In this document: in pieces, positions 1-9,021 of the stretch
Position numbering within the stretch: the stretch's first letter is position 1
Layout: the number at the start of each line of letters is the position of its first letter
Assembly (NCBI GenBank): GCA_015059925.1
Contig: SUZL01000001.1
Span: 310,001 to 374,000, forward strand
Reading direction: 5' to 3'
DNA length: 64,000 nt
Source: Rikenellaceae bacterium
GTDB lineage: Bacteria > Bacteroidota > Bacteroidia > Bacteroidales > Rikenellaceae
Notes under the pieces: generated by a model
Told to the model about the DNA's origin: nothing
Seen by the model: only the letters and a program-made list of their open reading frames with translations
Database searches by the model: none
Program-made: the position numbers and the translations under genes

Positions 1-336
1 CAGAGCGCACGAGAGTGCATACGAGGTTGCCAATGTGTCTGCTCCGGCGAACTTGCGGTCGGTCAAGAGATAACCGCCATCGGCTCCACGGAACATTGCA
101 TCGCGGATAATGTCGGCCGCACGGTGTGGGCCCATAGTGAGAATATGTACCGTAGAGTCTGCGCACTCCTCCTTAAGGCGCAACGCCAACTCCAAGGCAT
201 TCAAATCTTCAGGATTGAAAATTGCAGGCAGCGCAGCGCGATTGACTGTGCCCTCGGCTGTCATAGCGTCCTTACCCACGTTGCGGGTATCGGGCACCTG
301 CTTTGCCAATACAACAATTTTTAATGCTTTATTCAT
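1..336 (-). CDS. etfB: Electron transfer flavoprotein subunit beta, N-terminal part (cut by window edge)
   Basis: The ATG at 336 opens a frame that runs off the left edge, giving 112 residues. The protein begins MNKALKIVVLAKQVPDT, the typical start of EtfB/FixA. It continues with the conserved N-terminal alpha/beta fold, including NPEDLNALELAL and a GPHRAADIIRDAMFRGAD segment. EtfB pairs with EtfA to carry electrons from acyl-CoA dehydrogenases or bifurcating enzymes via FAD and AMP/FAD. The alpha subunit would be expected just beyond the left edge. The 191 nt between this start and purA hold a possible leader, but I could not place a convincing promoter. Confidence 0.9.
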   Translation of the reverse strand, partial: MNKALKIVVLAKQVPDTRNVGKDAMTAEGTVNRAALPAIFNPEDLNALELALRLKEECADSTVHILTMGPHRAADIIRDAMFRGADGGYLLTDRKFAGADTLATSYALSCAL

Positions 337-527
337 TTGTCTAATTATTGGTTAATCTGGGCGCTCTGCCGCGACAGCAGAGATCCCTTATACGGAAAAA
401 TGCGCGAAATAGTAAATCCATCCGTCATTCATACCCCTCGCCGAGAGCTTACGCGACTAAGCCTTCGACAATGGGTATGAGTGCGGTGGAAATGCCATTC
501 GAGCATTCAACCTCAAAAAAATAGTAT

Positions 528-1796
528 TTATCGTACAATAGTCTCCTCGCGATCGGGGCCCACCGAGATAATCTTCACGGGAACACCTGTCTCGCGCTCA
601 ATAAACTCAACGTACTGCTTGAACTCCACGGGGAAGTCCTCGTAGCGGCGAACCTTGCAGATGTCGCACTTCCAGCCCTTGAACTCGGTGTAAACAGGCT
701 CGATAGAGTCGTTCACCTCGTAGGGGAAGTGGCTCACAACCTCGTCGCCGATACGGTAAGCGGTAGCAACCTTGATGGTGTCGAAATCGTTCATCACGTC
801 CGACTTCATCATAATGAGCTGCGTAACGCCATCAACCATAACAGCATACTTCAGCGCTACAAGGTCAAGCCAGCCGCAACGACGCGGGCGACCCGTAACA
901 GCACCGAACTCGTGACCGATGCGGCCCAGCTCCTTACCCGTCTCATCGAAGAGCTCCGTGGGGAAAGGTCCGCTACCCACGCGGGTGCAGTAGGCCTTGA
1001 AGATACCATATACATCGCCGATCTTAGTGGGCGCGACACCCAGACCGGTGCAGACACCTGCACATACGGTATTCGACGAGGTTACAAAGGGATATGTACC
1101 GAAGTCCACATCGAGCAACGATCCTTGCGCACCCTCGGCCAAGATGGGCACATCCTCGTCAATATATTTATTAATTGTGTGTTCGCTATCGATAAACTCG
1201 AAGCCACGCAGATAGTCGATACCCTCCATCCACGTCTTCTCGTACTCCGTAACGTCGTACTCGAAGTCCTTGTACTGCGAGAGCATCTCGACGTGCTTTG
1301 CCTTGAGGCGGTTGTAGCGCTCGATAAAATCGTCGGCCAGCACATCGCCAAAGCGCAATCCGTTGCGGCCGGTCTTATCCATATAGGTAGGGCCGATACC
1401 CTTCAGCGTAGAGCCGATCTTCGACTTACCCTTGGCAGCCTCGCTCGCCGCATCCAGCATACGGTGTGTGGGCAGGATGATATGCGCCTTCTTCGAGATG
1501 AGCAGCTTCTTCTGGACGGGAATACCCTGTGCTGCGATATTCTTCAACTCCTCGGCCAAACTCACCGGATCAACCACAACACCATTACCGATTACATTGA
1601 TCGAACCATCGCGGAAGATACCCGAAGGAACTGTTCGCAAAACAAAACTCTTATCGCCAAAGTGCAACGAATGACCGGCGTTGGGACCGCCCTGAAAGCG
1701 TGCAACGACAGTGTAGTTGGGGGTGAGTACATCGACCACCTTACCCTTACCTTCGTCGCCCCATTGCAATCCGAGAACTACATCAACTTTTTTCAT
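528..1796 (-). CDS. purA: Adenylosuccinate synthetase
   Basis: This 422-residue enzyme condenses IMP and aspartate with GTP to form adenylosuccinate, the first step from IMP to AMP. The N-terminus carries the GTP-binding loop (GLQWGDEGKGKVVD, about residues 9-22) and the GGPNAGHS motif (about 37-44). Further on are the conserved TLKGIGPTYMDKTGRNGLR region and the base-recognition segment near the C-terminus. Length matches the family. A promoter with a good -7 box lies just upstream. Monocistronic arrangement is likely. Confidence 0.97.
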   Translation of the reverse strand: MKKVDVVLGLQWGDEGKGKVVDVLTPNYTVVARFQGGPNAGHSLHFGDKSFVLRTVPSGIFRDGSINVIGNGVVVDPVSLAEELKNIAAQGIPVQKKLLISKKAHIILPTHRMLDAASEAAKGKSKIGSTLKGIGPTYMDKTGRNGLRFGDVLADDFIERYNRLKAKHVEMLSQYKDFEYDVTEYEKTWMEGIDYLRGFEFIDSEHTINKYIDEDVPILAEGAQGSLLDVDFGTYPFVTSSNTVCAGVCTGLGVAPTKIGDVYGIFKAYCTRVGSGPFPTELFDETGKELGRIGHEFGAVTGRPRRCGWLDLVALKYAVMVDGVTQLIMMKSDVMNDFDTIKVATAYRIGDEVVSHFPYEVNDSIEPVYTEFKGWKCDICKVRRYEDFPVEFKQYVEFIERETGVPVKIISVGPDREETIVR

Positions 1797-1839
1797 TTAT
1801 CTGTTTAGCATTAACCGCAAAAAGACATTTTTTTGCATC

Positions 1840-1847
1840 CAAAGATA
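1840..1847 (-). promoter_or_regulatory. Bacteroidetes promoter for purA
   Basis: On the minus strand the -7 element TATCTTTG fits TAnnTTTG exactly. A TTG lies 18 nt upstream, near the expected -33 position. The purA start codon is 43 nt downstream. Confidence 0.7.
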
Positions 1848-2003
1848 CGCATTTTTTCCTATCTGCAACCATTTTCGGCGGCGGAAGTTATCAACAGGTT
1901 GTTAAAATGCCTCATTTGTGGCGAAAATAACCTCTGCGGTGGTAAGTAAAAATAAAAAAGAGAACCCCCGTCGAGAGTTCTCCTATCATTATTGTTATAA
2001 ATA

Positions 2004-2312
2004 CTACATATCGTCATCGTCCATCGAGCCGTCGTCCTGAATCTCGTCGGCACCCTTGAGCTCGTCGTCGCCGTAGAAGTCGTCGTCCACGTCGTCCGTC
2101 GCATCGTCGATCTTCACATCGACCTTCACGAGATATGAGATCTCGTCGGTCTCGTAGGGCACAACGAAGATGGGCTCGCCGTTGGGTTTATCGATTCGTG
2201 TCATCACATCCGCATAGCCACGCGGATAAAGGGCCTTAACCTCCTCCTGCTGCTCAGAAGAGAGGTTGTTGAAACTGGTTACTAAGCGTTTTTTTGTACT
2301 ATTTGGTGTCAT
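2004..2312 (-). CDS. Conserved acidic-tailed protein, function unknown
   Basis: The protein is 102 residues long, starting MTPNSTKKRLVTSFNN. The frame is open further upstream, but the extension would overlap the divergent ligA gene and is low-complexity and AT-rich, so the ATG at 2312 is preferred. Residues 1-65 look like a compact folded domain (SSEQQEEVKALYPRG, DKPNGEPIFVVPYE). The last 35 or so residues are dominated by Asp and Glu and are probably disordered. I recognise it as a family of unknown function seen in Bacteroidales. No catalytic motif is visible. Confidence 0.8.
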   Translation of the reverse strand: MTPNSTKKRLVTSFNNLSSEQQEEVKALYPRGYADVMTRIDKPNGEPIFVVPYETDEISYLVKVDVKIDDATDDVDDDFYGDDELKGADEIQDDGSMDDDDM

Positions 2313-2450
2313 AATTACCGAAATTTTCTGCAAGTATAAGCAAAATTTACATATCGCAACGAATCTTGATATTTTTTTTGCATTTTTTTTGATTTTTGCG
2401 TTTGTTACAAACAAATTGTGTACCTTTACGACTAAAATGTACCTATCGAA

Positions 2451-4520
2451 ATGAGTGCCGAACACAGAATCAAAGAGTTACGCCAAAAACTCAATTACTT
2501 CAACCATAAATACTACGTTGAAGCCGCACCCGTCGTGAGCGACTACGAGTTCGACACGATGCTGCGCGAATTGCAAGATTTAGAGGCACTTCACCCCGAA
2601 ATGGCTGATCCAAACTCGCCTACGATGCGCGTGGGAAGCGATCTGACGAATAAATTTCGCAGCATCTCGCACGCCTACCCTATGCTCTCGCTCTCGAACA
2701 CCTACTCGCTCGAGGAGCTGCACGAGTGGATCGGCAAGGTGCGCGCCGAGGTTGGCGATGATGTGGAGTTCTGCTGTGAGTTGAAATTCGACGGCTCGGC
2801 CATCTCGCTCACTTACGAAGGCGACAGCCTCCACCACGCCGTAACGCGCGGCGACGGCACTCGCGGCGACGAGGTAACGGAGAACATCCGCACCATCGGC
2901 CACGTTCCGTTGGTGTTGCAGCAGCCGAGCGGCCTTCCGTCGTTCGAGGTGCGTGGCGAGGTATATATGAGCTACCCCACGTTCGACCGTCTTAACGCCG
3001 AGCGCGAGGCGGCGGGCGAGCAGCTCTTTGCCAATCCGCGTAATGCGGCGGCCGGAACGCTCAAGTTGCAGCAGTCGCAGGTGGTGGCCAAGCGCGAATT
3101 GCAGTTCGTGCCCTATCAGGTGGAGGGCCAGCAGTTGCCATTCGCATCGCACTCGGAGAGTATGGAGAGCCTGCGTAAATGGGGATTCCCCGTATCGGAC
3201 GCTATGCGCAAATGCCTCTCGGAGCAGGAGATTGATAATTATATAGAGTATTGGGATAAGCAACGCCACGAATTCCCTACGCCGATTGATGGTGTGGTGA
3301 TCAAGGTCAATAGCTATGCCGACCGTCGCAAGATGGGCCGCACGTCGAAAGCGCCGAAGTGGGCCGTCGCATATAAGTTCAAGGCCGAGCAGGCACTTAC
3401 CAGACTCCTCGAGGTGTCGTATCAGGTGGGGCGTACGGGAGCTATAACGCCCGTTGCCAACCTCGATGCGGTGCATCTGGCCGGTACGACCGTCAAGCGA
3501 GCCACGTTGCACAATGCCGATCAGATTGCGGCGCTCGACCTGCGCGTGGGCGATATGGTATATGTGGAGAAGGGTGGCGAGATCATCCCCAAAGTTACGG
3601 GTGTGGAGCTGAGTTGCCGCGCGGAGGATAGCCAGCCGCTGCAATACATCACCCACTGCCCCGAGTGCGGCACCGAGCTTGTCCGCTACGAGGGCGAGGC
3701 CAAGCACTACTGCCCCAACCAGAGCCACTGCCGTCCGCAGATCGTAGGACGTATCATACACTTCATCCGCCGCAAGGCGATGAACATCGAATCGTTGGGC
3801 GAGGAGACCGTCGAGTTGCTTTACGATAATCGGCTTATTGCAGATATGGCCGATCTGTATGATCTTCGCGCCGAGCAGCTGGCCGTGTTGCCACGTCTGG
3901 GCGAGAAGTCGGCGGCCAATATAATTCAGAGCATCCGCTCCTCGAAAGAGGTACCGTTCCATAGAGTACTATTCGCGTTGGGAATACGCTTCGTGGGTGA
4001 GACAACGGCCAAATATCTTGCCGAGCACTTCCACTCGATGGATGCCGTAATGGCGGCCACGCGAGAGGAGCTTATCGAGGCCGAGGAGGTGGGCGAGAAG
4101 ATTGCTGATGCGATTATAGACTATTTTGCTGACGAGCACAACCGCTCGATCGTGGAGCGTCTGCGCAAGGCAGGATTGCAGTTCGAGGCCGAGCAGCGGC
4201 AGACCGTATCGGAGTCGTTGGCAGGATTGACCTTTGTGATTTCGGGTTCGTTTGCCGACCACTCGCGCGACGAGCTGAAGGCACTCATTGAGGCTCACGG
4301 AGGCAAGAACCTCGCTGCCGTTTCGGGCAATACGTCATACCTGCTGGCAGGCGACAAGATTGGCCCTGCGAAGTTGCAGAAGGCGACGAAGTTGGGCGTA
4401 AAGATTATCTCCGAGCAGGAGTTTGTCGATATGATTGGCGGTGAGGATCACCCCGTAGTTGAGCCAGCGAAAGAGCCCGAGCAGCAGCCGACCGCTCCCG
4501 TGCAGGGATCGCTCTTTTAG
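2451..4520 (+). CDS. ligA: NAD-dependent DNA ligase
   Basis: LigA seals nicks in replication and repair, using NAD as the adenylate donor. The 689-residue protein has the full domain order. First comes the Ia NAD-binding domain, then the adenylation domain with its active-site Lys112 (CELKFDGSAI, a KxDG motif). An OB fold, a four-cysteine zinc finger (CPECGTEL...CPNQSHC, near residues 402-430), helix-hairpin-helix repeats and a C-terminal BRCT domain (about 590-665) follow. The tail is Pro/Gln rich. It is divergent from the acidic-tailed gene at 2004-2312. A near-consensus -7 box (TACCTTTA) lies about 30 nt upstream of the ATG. Confidence 0.97.
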   Translation: MSAEHRIKELRQKLNYFNHKYYVEAAPVVSDYEFDTMLRELQDLEALHPEMADPNSPTMRVGSDLTNKFRSISHAYPMLSLSNTYSLEELHEWIGKVRAEVGDDVEFCCELKFDGSAISLTYEGDSLHHAVTRGDGTRGDEVTENIRTIGHVPLVLQQPSGLPSFEVRGEVYMSYPTFDRLNAEREAAGEQLFANPRNAAAGTLKLQQSQVVAKRELQFVPYQVEGQQLPFASHSESMESLRKWGFPVSDAMRKCLSEQEIDNYIEYWDKQRHEFPTPIDGVVIKVNSYADRRKMGRTSKAPKWAVAYKFKAEQALTRLLEVSYQVGRTGAITPVANLDAVHLAGTTVKRATLHNADQIAALDLRVGDMVYVEKGGEIIPKVTGVELSCRAEDSQPLQYITHCPECGTELVRYEGEAKHYCPNQSHCRPQIVGRIIHFIRRKAMNIESLGEETVELLYDNRLIADMADLYDLRAEQLAVLPRLGEKSAANIIQSIRSSKEVPFHRVLFALGIRFVGETTAKYLAEHFHSMDAVMAATREELIEAEEVGEKIADAIIDYFADEHNRSIVERLRKAGLQFEAEQRQTVSESLAGLTFVISGSFADHSRDELKALIEAHGGKNLAAVSGNTSYLLAGDKIGPAKLQKATKLGVKIISEQEFVDMIGGEDHPVVEPAKEPEQQPTAPVQGSLF

Positions 4521-4565
4521 CTGCAAATAAGATTTGACAAGGTTAATGAATAAAACTAAATAGAG

Positions 4566-5456
4566 ATGAAGAGACACAAATTCAGCGGTGTAGGTGCCGC
4601 TATGATAACCCCTTTCAAGAGTGATTTTTCGTGCGATTGGGAGGCACTCGGACGTATGATCGACTATGTGATCGACGGCGGCACGGACTACGTCGTCGCC
4701 CTCGGCTCAACGGCCGAGACCCCGACACTTTCGCACGAAGAGCGAAACGAGGTGCTCGCCTTTATCAAGGAGCGTGTGGCAGGTCGCACCCCCATAGTAG
4801 CTGGAGCTGGAGGTAACGACACGGTGCGCCTGATCGAGCAGATCGGCAAGATGGATCTTGAGGGTGTGGATGCCTTGCTGAGCGTTACGCCCTACTACAA
4901 TAAGCCCTCGCAGGAGGGACTCTACCGCCACTTCAAGGCCGTAGCCGAATCCTCGCCCCTGCCCATCATCCTCTACAACGTGCCGGGCCGCACGGGTGTC
5001 AATATGACGGCCGAGACGACGTGCCGATTGGCAGCCGACGTGGAGAACATCATCGGTATTAAGGAGGCATCGGGCAAGATCGACCAGATTGCGCAGATTA
5101 TCAAAAACCGTCCGAAGGGTTTTCTTGTGCTCTCGGGCGACGACGGTATGACCGTAGATGTTATGCGCAAGGGCGGCGATGGCGTGATCTCGGTGGCTGT
5201 AGATGCCTTCCCCAAGCGTTTCTCGCACGTTGTATATTTGGCAAGTCAGGGACTGTTCGACCGCGCCGAGGAGGCTTATGCCCCGCTGCACGAGGCCGTA
5301 TGCGCGCTGTTCGAGCAGGGCAATCCGACGGGCGTGAAAGCTGCACTTAAGATTTTGGGACAGATCGACAACGTGCTGCGTCTGCCGCTTGTTCCCGCCA
5401 CAGACCTACTGATGAAGAAGCTGGAAAAGTTGATCCGCGAATACGAATTGTGCTAA
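4566..5456 (+). CDS. dapA: 4-hydroxy-tetrahydrodipicolinate synthase
   Basis: DapA condenses pyruvate with aspartate semialdehyde in lysine and diaminopimelate synthesis. The 296-residue TIM-barrel protein has the Schiff-base Lys166 (IIGIKEASGK), the catalytic Tyr138 and Arg142 (LYNVPGRTG) and the GSTAE loop near residue 47. Length is standard. It lies 45 nt after ligA and 26 nt before the DUF4919 gene, so read-through from ligA is plausible. I see no lysine riboswitch upstream. Confidence 0.96.
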   Translation: MKRHKFSGVGAAMITPFKSDFSCDWEALGRMIDYVIDGGTDYVVALGSTAETPTLSHEERNEVLAFIKERVAGRTPIVAGAGGNDTVRLIEQIGKMDLEGVDALLSVTPYYNKPSQEGLYRHFKAVAESSPLPIILYNVPGRTGVNMTAETTCRLAADVENIIGIKEASGKIDQIAQIIKNRPKGFLVLSGDDGMTVDVMRKGGDGVISVAVDAFPKRFSHVVYLASQGLFDRAEEAYAPLHEAVCALFEQGNPTGVKAALKILGQIDNVLRLPLVPATDLLMKKLEKLIREYELC

Positions 5457-5482
5457 ATTGACGTTTGCTATAAAAAACGCCT

Positions 5483-6220
5483 ATGAAACGACTACTATTG
5501 CTGCTTGCGGTGTTGGTGCCTGCGCTCGGCTTTGCGAAGATTCCCGACGATGAGGATATTTTGCGAAAGATTATGGACTCCTCGTCGCCCTTCTACTACA
5601 CCAACCTGATGATGCGATATGAGAACCTCGAAAAACTCTCGGAGGAGGAGTACCACTACCTCTACTACGGCTACGCATACCACGAGAACTACAAACCGAC
5701 GGCCACGAACAAGGCTGTGGAGGATCTCTACGCCTCGATGATTGGTCTTAATGCCGACCGCCCCGACTCGAAGCAGATCGAATACATCATCTCGGTATGC
5801 AACGAGGCTATGATGGTCGATCCGTTCAGTCCGACGGTGCTGAATATGCTGGTTTTCGCCTACGGCTCGCGTGGCGACAAGGTGCGCGAGGAGGCATATT
5901 TCTACCACCTGCAAGGCATTCTGGAAACCATCAAGTCGTCGGGCGACGGCCGCACGGAGAAGTATCCGATGCACATCATTATGTTCTCGCACGCGGTGGA
6001 TGTAGTCTCGTCGATGGGCGTTGCGGCCAAGCGGCCCGAGATCATCAGCCGCTCGGTGGAGTACATTCCGCTCGAGGAGCCTCGCCGTGTGCCCGATGGT
6101 AAGATTCGCGGCTTCTACTTCGACTACAGCCGCATCTATCGCAACAAACCCGAGGATGTAACATTCAAGAAGAAGCGTACTTGGCAGTTCAACAATCTCG
6201 GCCCGAGAGAATACAAATAA
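5483..6220 (+). CDS. Secreted DUF4919-family protein
   Basis: The protein is 245 residues with a clear signal peptide (MKRLLLLLAVLVPALGFA) and is therefore periplasmic or outer-membrane facing. The mature part has helical, TPR-like character, with the conserved YENLEKLSEEEYHYLYYGY stretch typical of DUF4919. A C-terminal region matches the family's FYFDYSRIY pattern. Biochemical function is unknown. It is 16 nt ahead of the clostripain-like lipoprotein gene and probably shares its transcript. Confidence 0.8.
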   Translation: MKRLLLLLAVLVPALGFAKIPDDEDILRKIMDSSSPFYYTNLMMRYENLEKLSEEEYHYLYYGYAYHENYKPTATNKAVEDLYASMIGLNADRPDSKQIEYIISVCNEAMMVDPFSPTVLNMLVFAYGSRGDKVREEAYFYHLQGILETIKSSGDGRTEKYPMHIIMFSHAVDVVSSMGVAAKRPEIISRSVEYIPLEEPRRVPDGKIRGFYFDYSRIYRNKPEDVTFKKKRTWQFNNLGPREYK

Positions 6221-6236
6221 ATTAACCCACAAAACG

Positions 6237-7487
6237 ATGAAAGCATTTACTCGAAACATAGTCCTTGTGGTAGCGGCACTCGTAATGCTGCTGGCACCCG
6301 CCTGCGGCGGAAAGAAGAAGGTGGAGGACGACAGACCTCCGCAGACACTTATATTCTATTTTACGGGAACGAAACTCTCCTTCTACTTCTATCGTAACAT
6401 CTCGGCCGTGAAGGATGCCGTGCGAGGTGATATTCTGGGTAAGAGCCGTATTCTGTACCTCTTCCAGAACAGCAGCAAGACGCAGACCGAGTTGTTCGAG
6501 CTTAAATACGAAGAGGGACTTGTCAAGGAGGTGCTATTGCAGACCTATGAGCTGCCGGCGGTGATGGATGAGCAGTCGCTCAGCTACATCTTCAACGATG
6601 TCATTCGTCAGGCACCCTCGAAGAGCTACGGCCTTGTGATGGCGGGCCACTCGACGGGATGGATTCCGATGGAGCCCGAATCTACCCGCGTGGAGGGCTC
6701 TCGCATAGAGTCTGTCGGTGGTGCTGGAGCAACGCAGCAACTCACGCACGAGGAGTATTGGCGTAAAAACAAGGGTGAGCACGAGACCCGCTACATCGGC
6801 GAAACGTACAGCTCGTCGAGCAGTCACGGCTTTGATCTCAGCACGCTGTCGAATGCCCTCTCATCGACGGGCGTAACGTTCGACTACATCCTCTTCGATG
6901 CCTGCTTTATGTCAAACGTGGAGGCGCTTTACGACATTCGCAACAATACCCGCTACGCCATCGGCTCGCCCTGCGAGATTATGGGCGACGGATTCCCCTA
7001 CGACAAGGTTATTCCGCAGCTGATGCTCAATGGCGGCACATCCTACGATCTGGATGCCGTATGCAGAGCCTACAACCAGCACTACGCCGAGAGCAAGGGC
7101 TTCTCGGGCTCGGTGGCGCTGATCGACTGCACGCAACTCGACGCTCTGGCTGCGGCAATGAAGAAGGTGAATGCCGCGGCGAAGAAGGATTTCAATCTCT
7201 CGGAGGTGCAGGCATACGAGGGACATCGCGATCACATCTTCTTCGATTTGGGCGATTATGTAAGCAAGTCGTGCGCCGATAACTCCGCAGCGATGGCATT
7301 CCGCCAGCAGCTCAACCGCACAATTAAGTCGAAATATACGCTCGACAAGTTCTACTCGAACTACGGATATGTCTCGGGCTACCACTCGATCGACACCGAG
7401 GCCTATACGGGCCTTACCACATCGGCTCCCTCGGAGGTCTATACCACCGACTACAAGCAGACGGCGTGGTACCGTGCGACAAATTAA
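6237..7487 (+). CDS. Clostripain-family (C11) cysteine peptidase, lipoprotein
   Basis: The 416-residue protein carries a lipoprotein signal (hydrophobic stretch, then APACGGKKK; lipobox Cys near residue 23). The C11 catalytic pair is visible: His138 in VMAGHSTGW and Cys223 in LFDACFMSNVEALY. Both sit in the caspase-like alpha/beta fold followed by SPCEIMGDGFPYD. Family members cleave after basic residues, and Bacteroidales homologues are surface or periplasmic. The substrate cannot be told from the sequence. No separate propeptide beyond the signal is obvious. Confidence 0.88.
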   Translation: MKAFTRNIVLVVAALVMLLAPACGGKKKVEDDRPPQTLIFYFTGTKLSFYFYRNISAVKDAVRGDILGKSRILYLFQNSSKTQTELFELKYEEGLVKEVLLQTYELPAVMDEQSLSYIFNDVIRQAPSKSYGLVMAGHSTGWIPMEPESTRVEGSRIESVGGAGATQQLTHEEYWRKNKGEHETRYIGETYSSSSSHGFDLSTLSNALSSTGVTFDYILFDACFMSNVEALYDIRNNTRYAIGSPCEIMGDGFPYDKVIPQLMLNGGTSYDLDAVCRAYNQHYAESKGFSGSVALIDCTQLDALAAAMKKVNAAAKKDFNLSEVQAYEGHRDHIFFDLGDYVSKSCADNSAAMAFRQQLNRTIKSKYTLDKFYSNYGYVSGYHSIDTEAYTGLTTSAPSEVYTTDYKQTAWYRATN

Positions 7488-7577
7488 TTTTTTCGCAAAA
7501 AGTTTTTGCAAAGTTGTTGCAATAAGGATAAGTTTTGCTATCTTTATTGCAACAATTCTTTTTAACAAAACAACACA

Positions 7578-8957
7578 ATGAGGAAAAGTAATCTATCTAT
7601 GACTTTGTTGCTCGTAGTGGCAGTCGCAGCGGCTGCAGCCTACGGCATATTGAATCGTCCGCCTGCCGAAAATCTGCCCGCGAACGACCGCGTATTGCAG
7701 ATCCTCGAGAAGGGCGGTTGCGCAAGTTGCCATTCGGCCAATCCTACGCTCCCCTTCTATGCTAACTTCCCCGTTGCCAAGGGTATGATTATGAAGGATG
7801 TGGAGGATGGCTATCGCGCCTTCGACATCGAGCCTCTGATGGAGGCCCTCCGCAGCGGAGAGATGCCGCGTCCGGTCGATGTGGCAAAGGTGGAGAAGGT
7901 GATGCTCGATCAGCGTATGCCTCAAGCCAAGTACTATTTGGTGCATTGGGGCAGTACCACAACACGCGCAAAGCGCGACATCATTCTGAATTGGGCGCTA
8001 ACGTATCGTCAGCTCTTCTACAACGACGGCCTCACGGGAGCACGCGCGGGCGAGCCCGTACGTCCCATTGCCGAGTCGGTATCGGTCGATCCGAGCAAAG
8101 TTGAGTTGGGATTTGCGCTCTACCACGACACACGTCTCTCGGTCGATAACACCGTATCGTGCGCAACGTGCCACGCGCTGAATACCGCTGGAGTGGATAA
8201 CAAGCAGTACTCGGAGGGAGTGGATGGCCAGAAGGGTGGTGTGAATGCTCCGACCTCATACAATGCCGTATATAACTTCGTTCAGTTCTGGGATGGCCGT
8301 GCCGCAACGCTTGCCGATCAGGCAGCTGGTCCACCGCTCAACCCCGTAGAGATGGCCTCAACGTCATTCGACGAGATCATCGCCAAGCTGGAGGCCGACA
8401 AGCAGTTCAAAGCGGCTTTCGAGGAGGTCTATCCCGACGGCTTGACCGAGGCTAACATCACCGATGCCATTGAGCAGTTCGAGCGTACACTTCTGACACC
8501 CAACTCGGCCTTTGATAAGTATCTGCGCGGCGACGACAGCGCCATCACGGCCGAGGAGTTGCGTGGCTACGAGCTTTTCAAGCAGTACGACTGTGCAACG
8601 TGCCACGTCGGTGCAAACCTCGGAGGCGAGTCGTATGAGTTGATGGGTCTGCGCAACCACTACTTCGCCGAGCGAAATATGCCTCTTACCGAGGAGGATA
8701 ACGGCCGATTCAAGGTAACACAGCAGGAGCGCGACCGTCATCGTTTCAAGGTGCCCGGATTGCGCAACATCGAGCTTACTTGGCCCTACTACCACGACGG
8801 CTCACGCGCAACGCTCGAGGAGGCTGTTCGTGATATGGGTAAGTATCAGTCGGGCGTAGAGCTCACCTCAACGGAGGTTGCCGAGATCACCGCTTTCCTT
8901 AAGACTCTTACGGGAGAGTATCAGGGCAAGAAGCTGACCAACGACAACAAACAATAA
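7578..8957 (+). CDS. Tri-haem cytochrome c peroxidase-like protein with N-terminal haem-binding domain
   Basis: The 459-residue exported protein is anchored or cleaved at an N-terminal hydrophobic segment (residues 8-24). It has three CxxCH haem sites: C48-H52 in an N-terminal Haem_bd-type domain, then C195-H199 and C339-H343 in a di-haem peroxidase (CCP/MauG) module. Classical bacterial CCPs have two haems and reduce periplasmic hydrogen peroxide. The extra haem could feed electrons from a quinol or cytochrome donor. It starts 90 nt after the peptidase gene and ends at a strong bidirectional terminator. Confidence 0.92.
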   Translation: MRKSNLSMTLLLVVAVAAAAAYGILNRPPAENLPANDRVLQILEKGGCASCHSANPTLPFYANFPVAKGMIMKDVEDGYRAFDIEPLMEALRSGEMPRPVDVAKVEKVMLDQRMPQAKYYLVHWGSTTTRAKRDIILNWALTYRQLFYNDGLTGARAGEPVRPIAESVSVDPSKVELGFALYHDTRLSVDNTVSCATCHALNTAGVDNKQYSEGVDGQKGGVNAPTSYNAVYNFVQFWDGRAATLADQAAGPPLNPVEMASTSFDEIIAKLEADKQFKAAFEEVYPDGLTEANITDAIEQFERTLLTPNSAFDKYLRGDDSAITAEELRGYELFKQYDCATCHVGANLGGESYELMGLRNHYFAERNMPLTEEDNGRFKVTQQERDRHRFKVPGLRNIELTWPYYHDGSRATLEEAVRDMGKYQSGVELTSTEVAEITAFLKTLTGEYQGKKLTNDNKQ

Positions 8958-8970
8958 TCACATAACGCAC

Positions 8971-9010
8971 AAAAAAAGAGGTCGTTCCCGCGGGAACGAC
9001 CTCTTTTTTA
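8971..9010. terminator. Bidirectional intrinsic terminator
   Basis: A perfect palindromic hairpin (GAGGTCGTTCCCG and its complement) is flanked by A7 on one side and T6 on the other. It serves the plus-strand peroxidase gene and the minus-strand FKBP genes, which converge here. Confidence 0.93.
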
Positions 9011-9021
9011 TCGTATAAGAT

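Noticed and set aside
428..506. Short His-containing frame (MLEWHFHRTHTHC...) downstream of purA on minus, and an 8-bp inverted repeat TCATACCC/GGGTATGA at about 430-482
   Set aside because: It looks superficially like a His leader, but it lies between purA and etfB with no histidine gene, no promoter directly before it, and only four His. The inverted repeat has a loop of about 40 nt and no T-run.
2580..3962. 460-codon frame antisense to ligA (and similar long antisense frames opposite purA, kdtA, thrC and the GH109 gene)
   Set aside because: These are shadow frames caused by GC-biased codon use. The opposite strands carry well-conserved enzymes, and the antisense proteins are Arg/His/Leu-rich without motifs.
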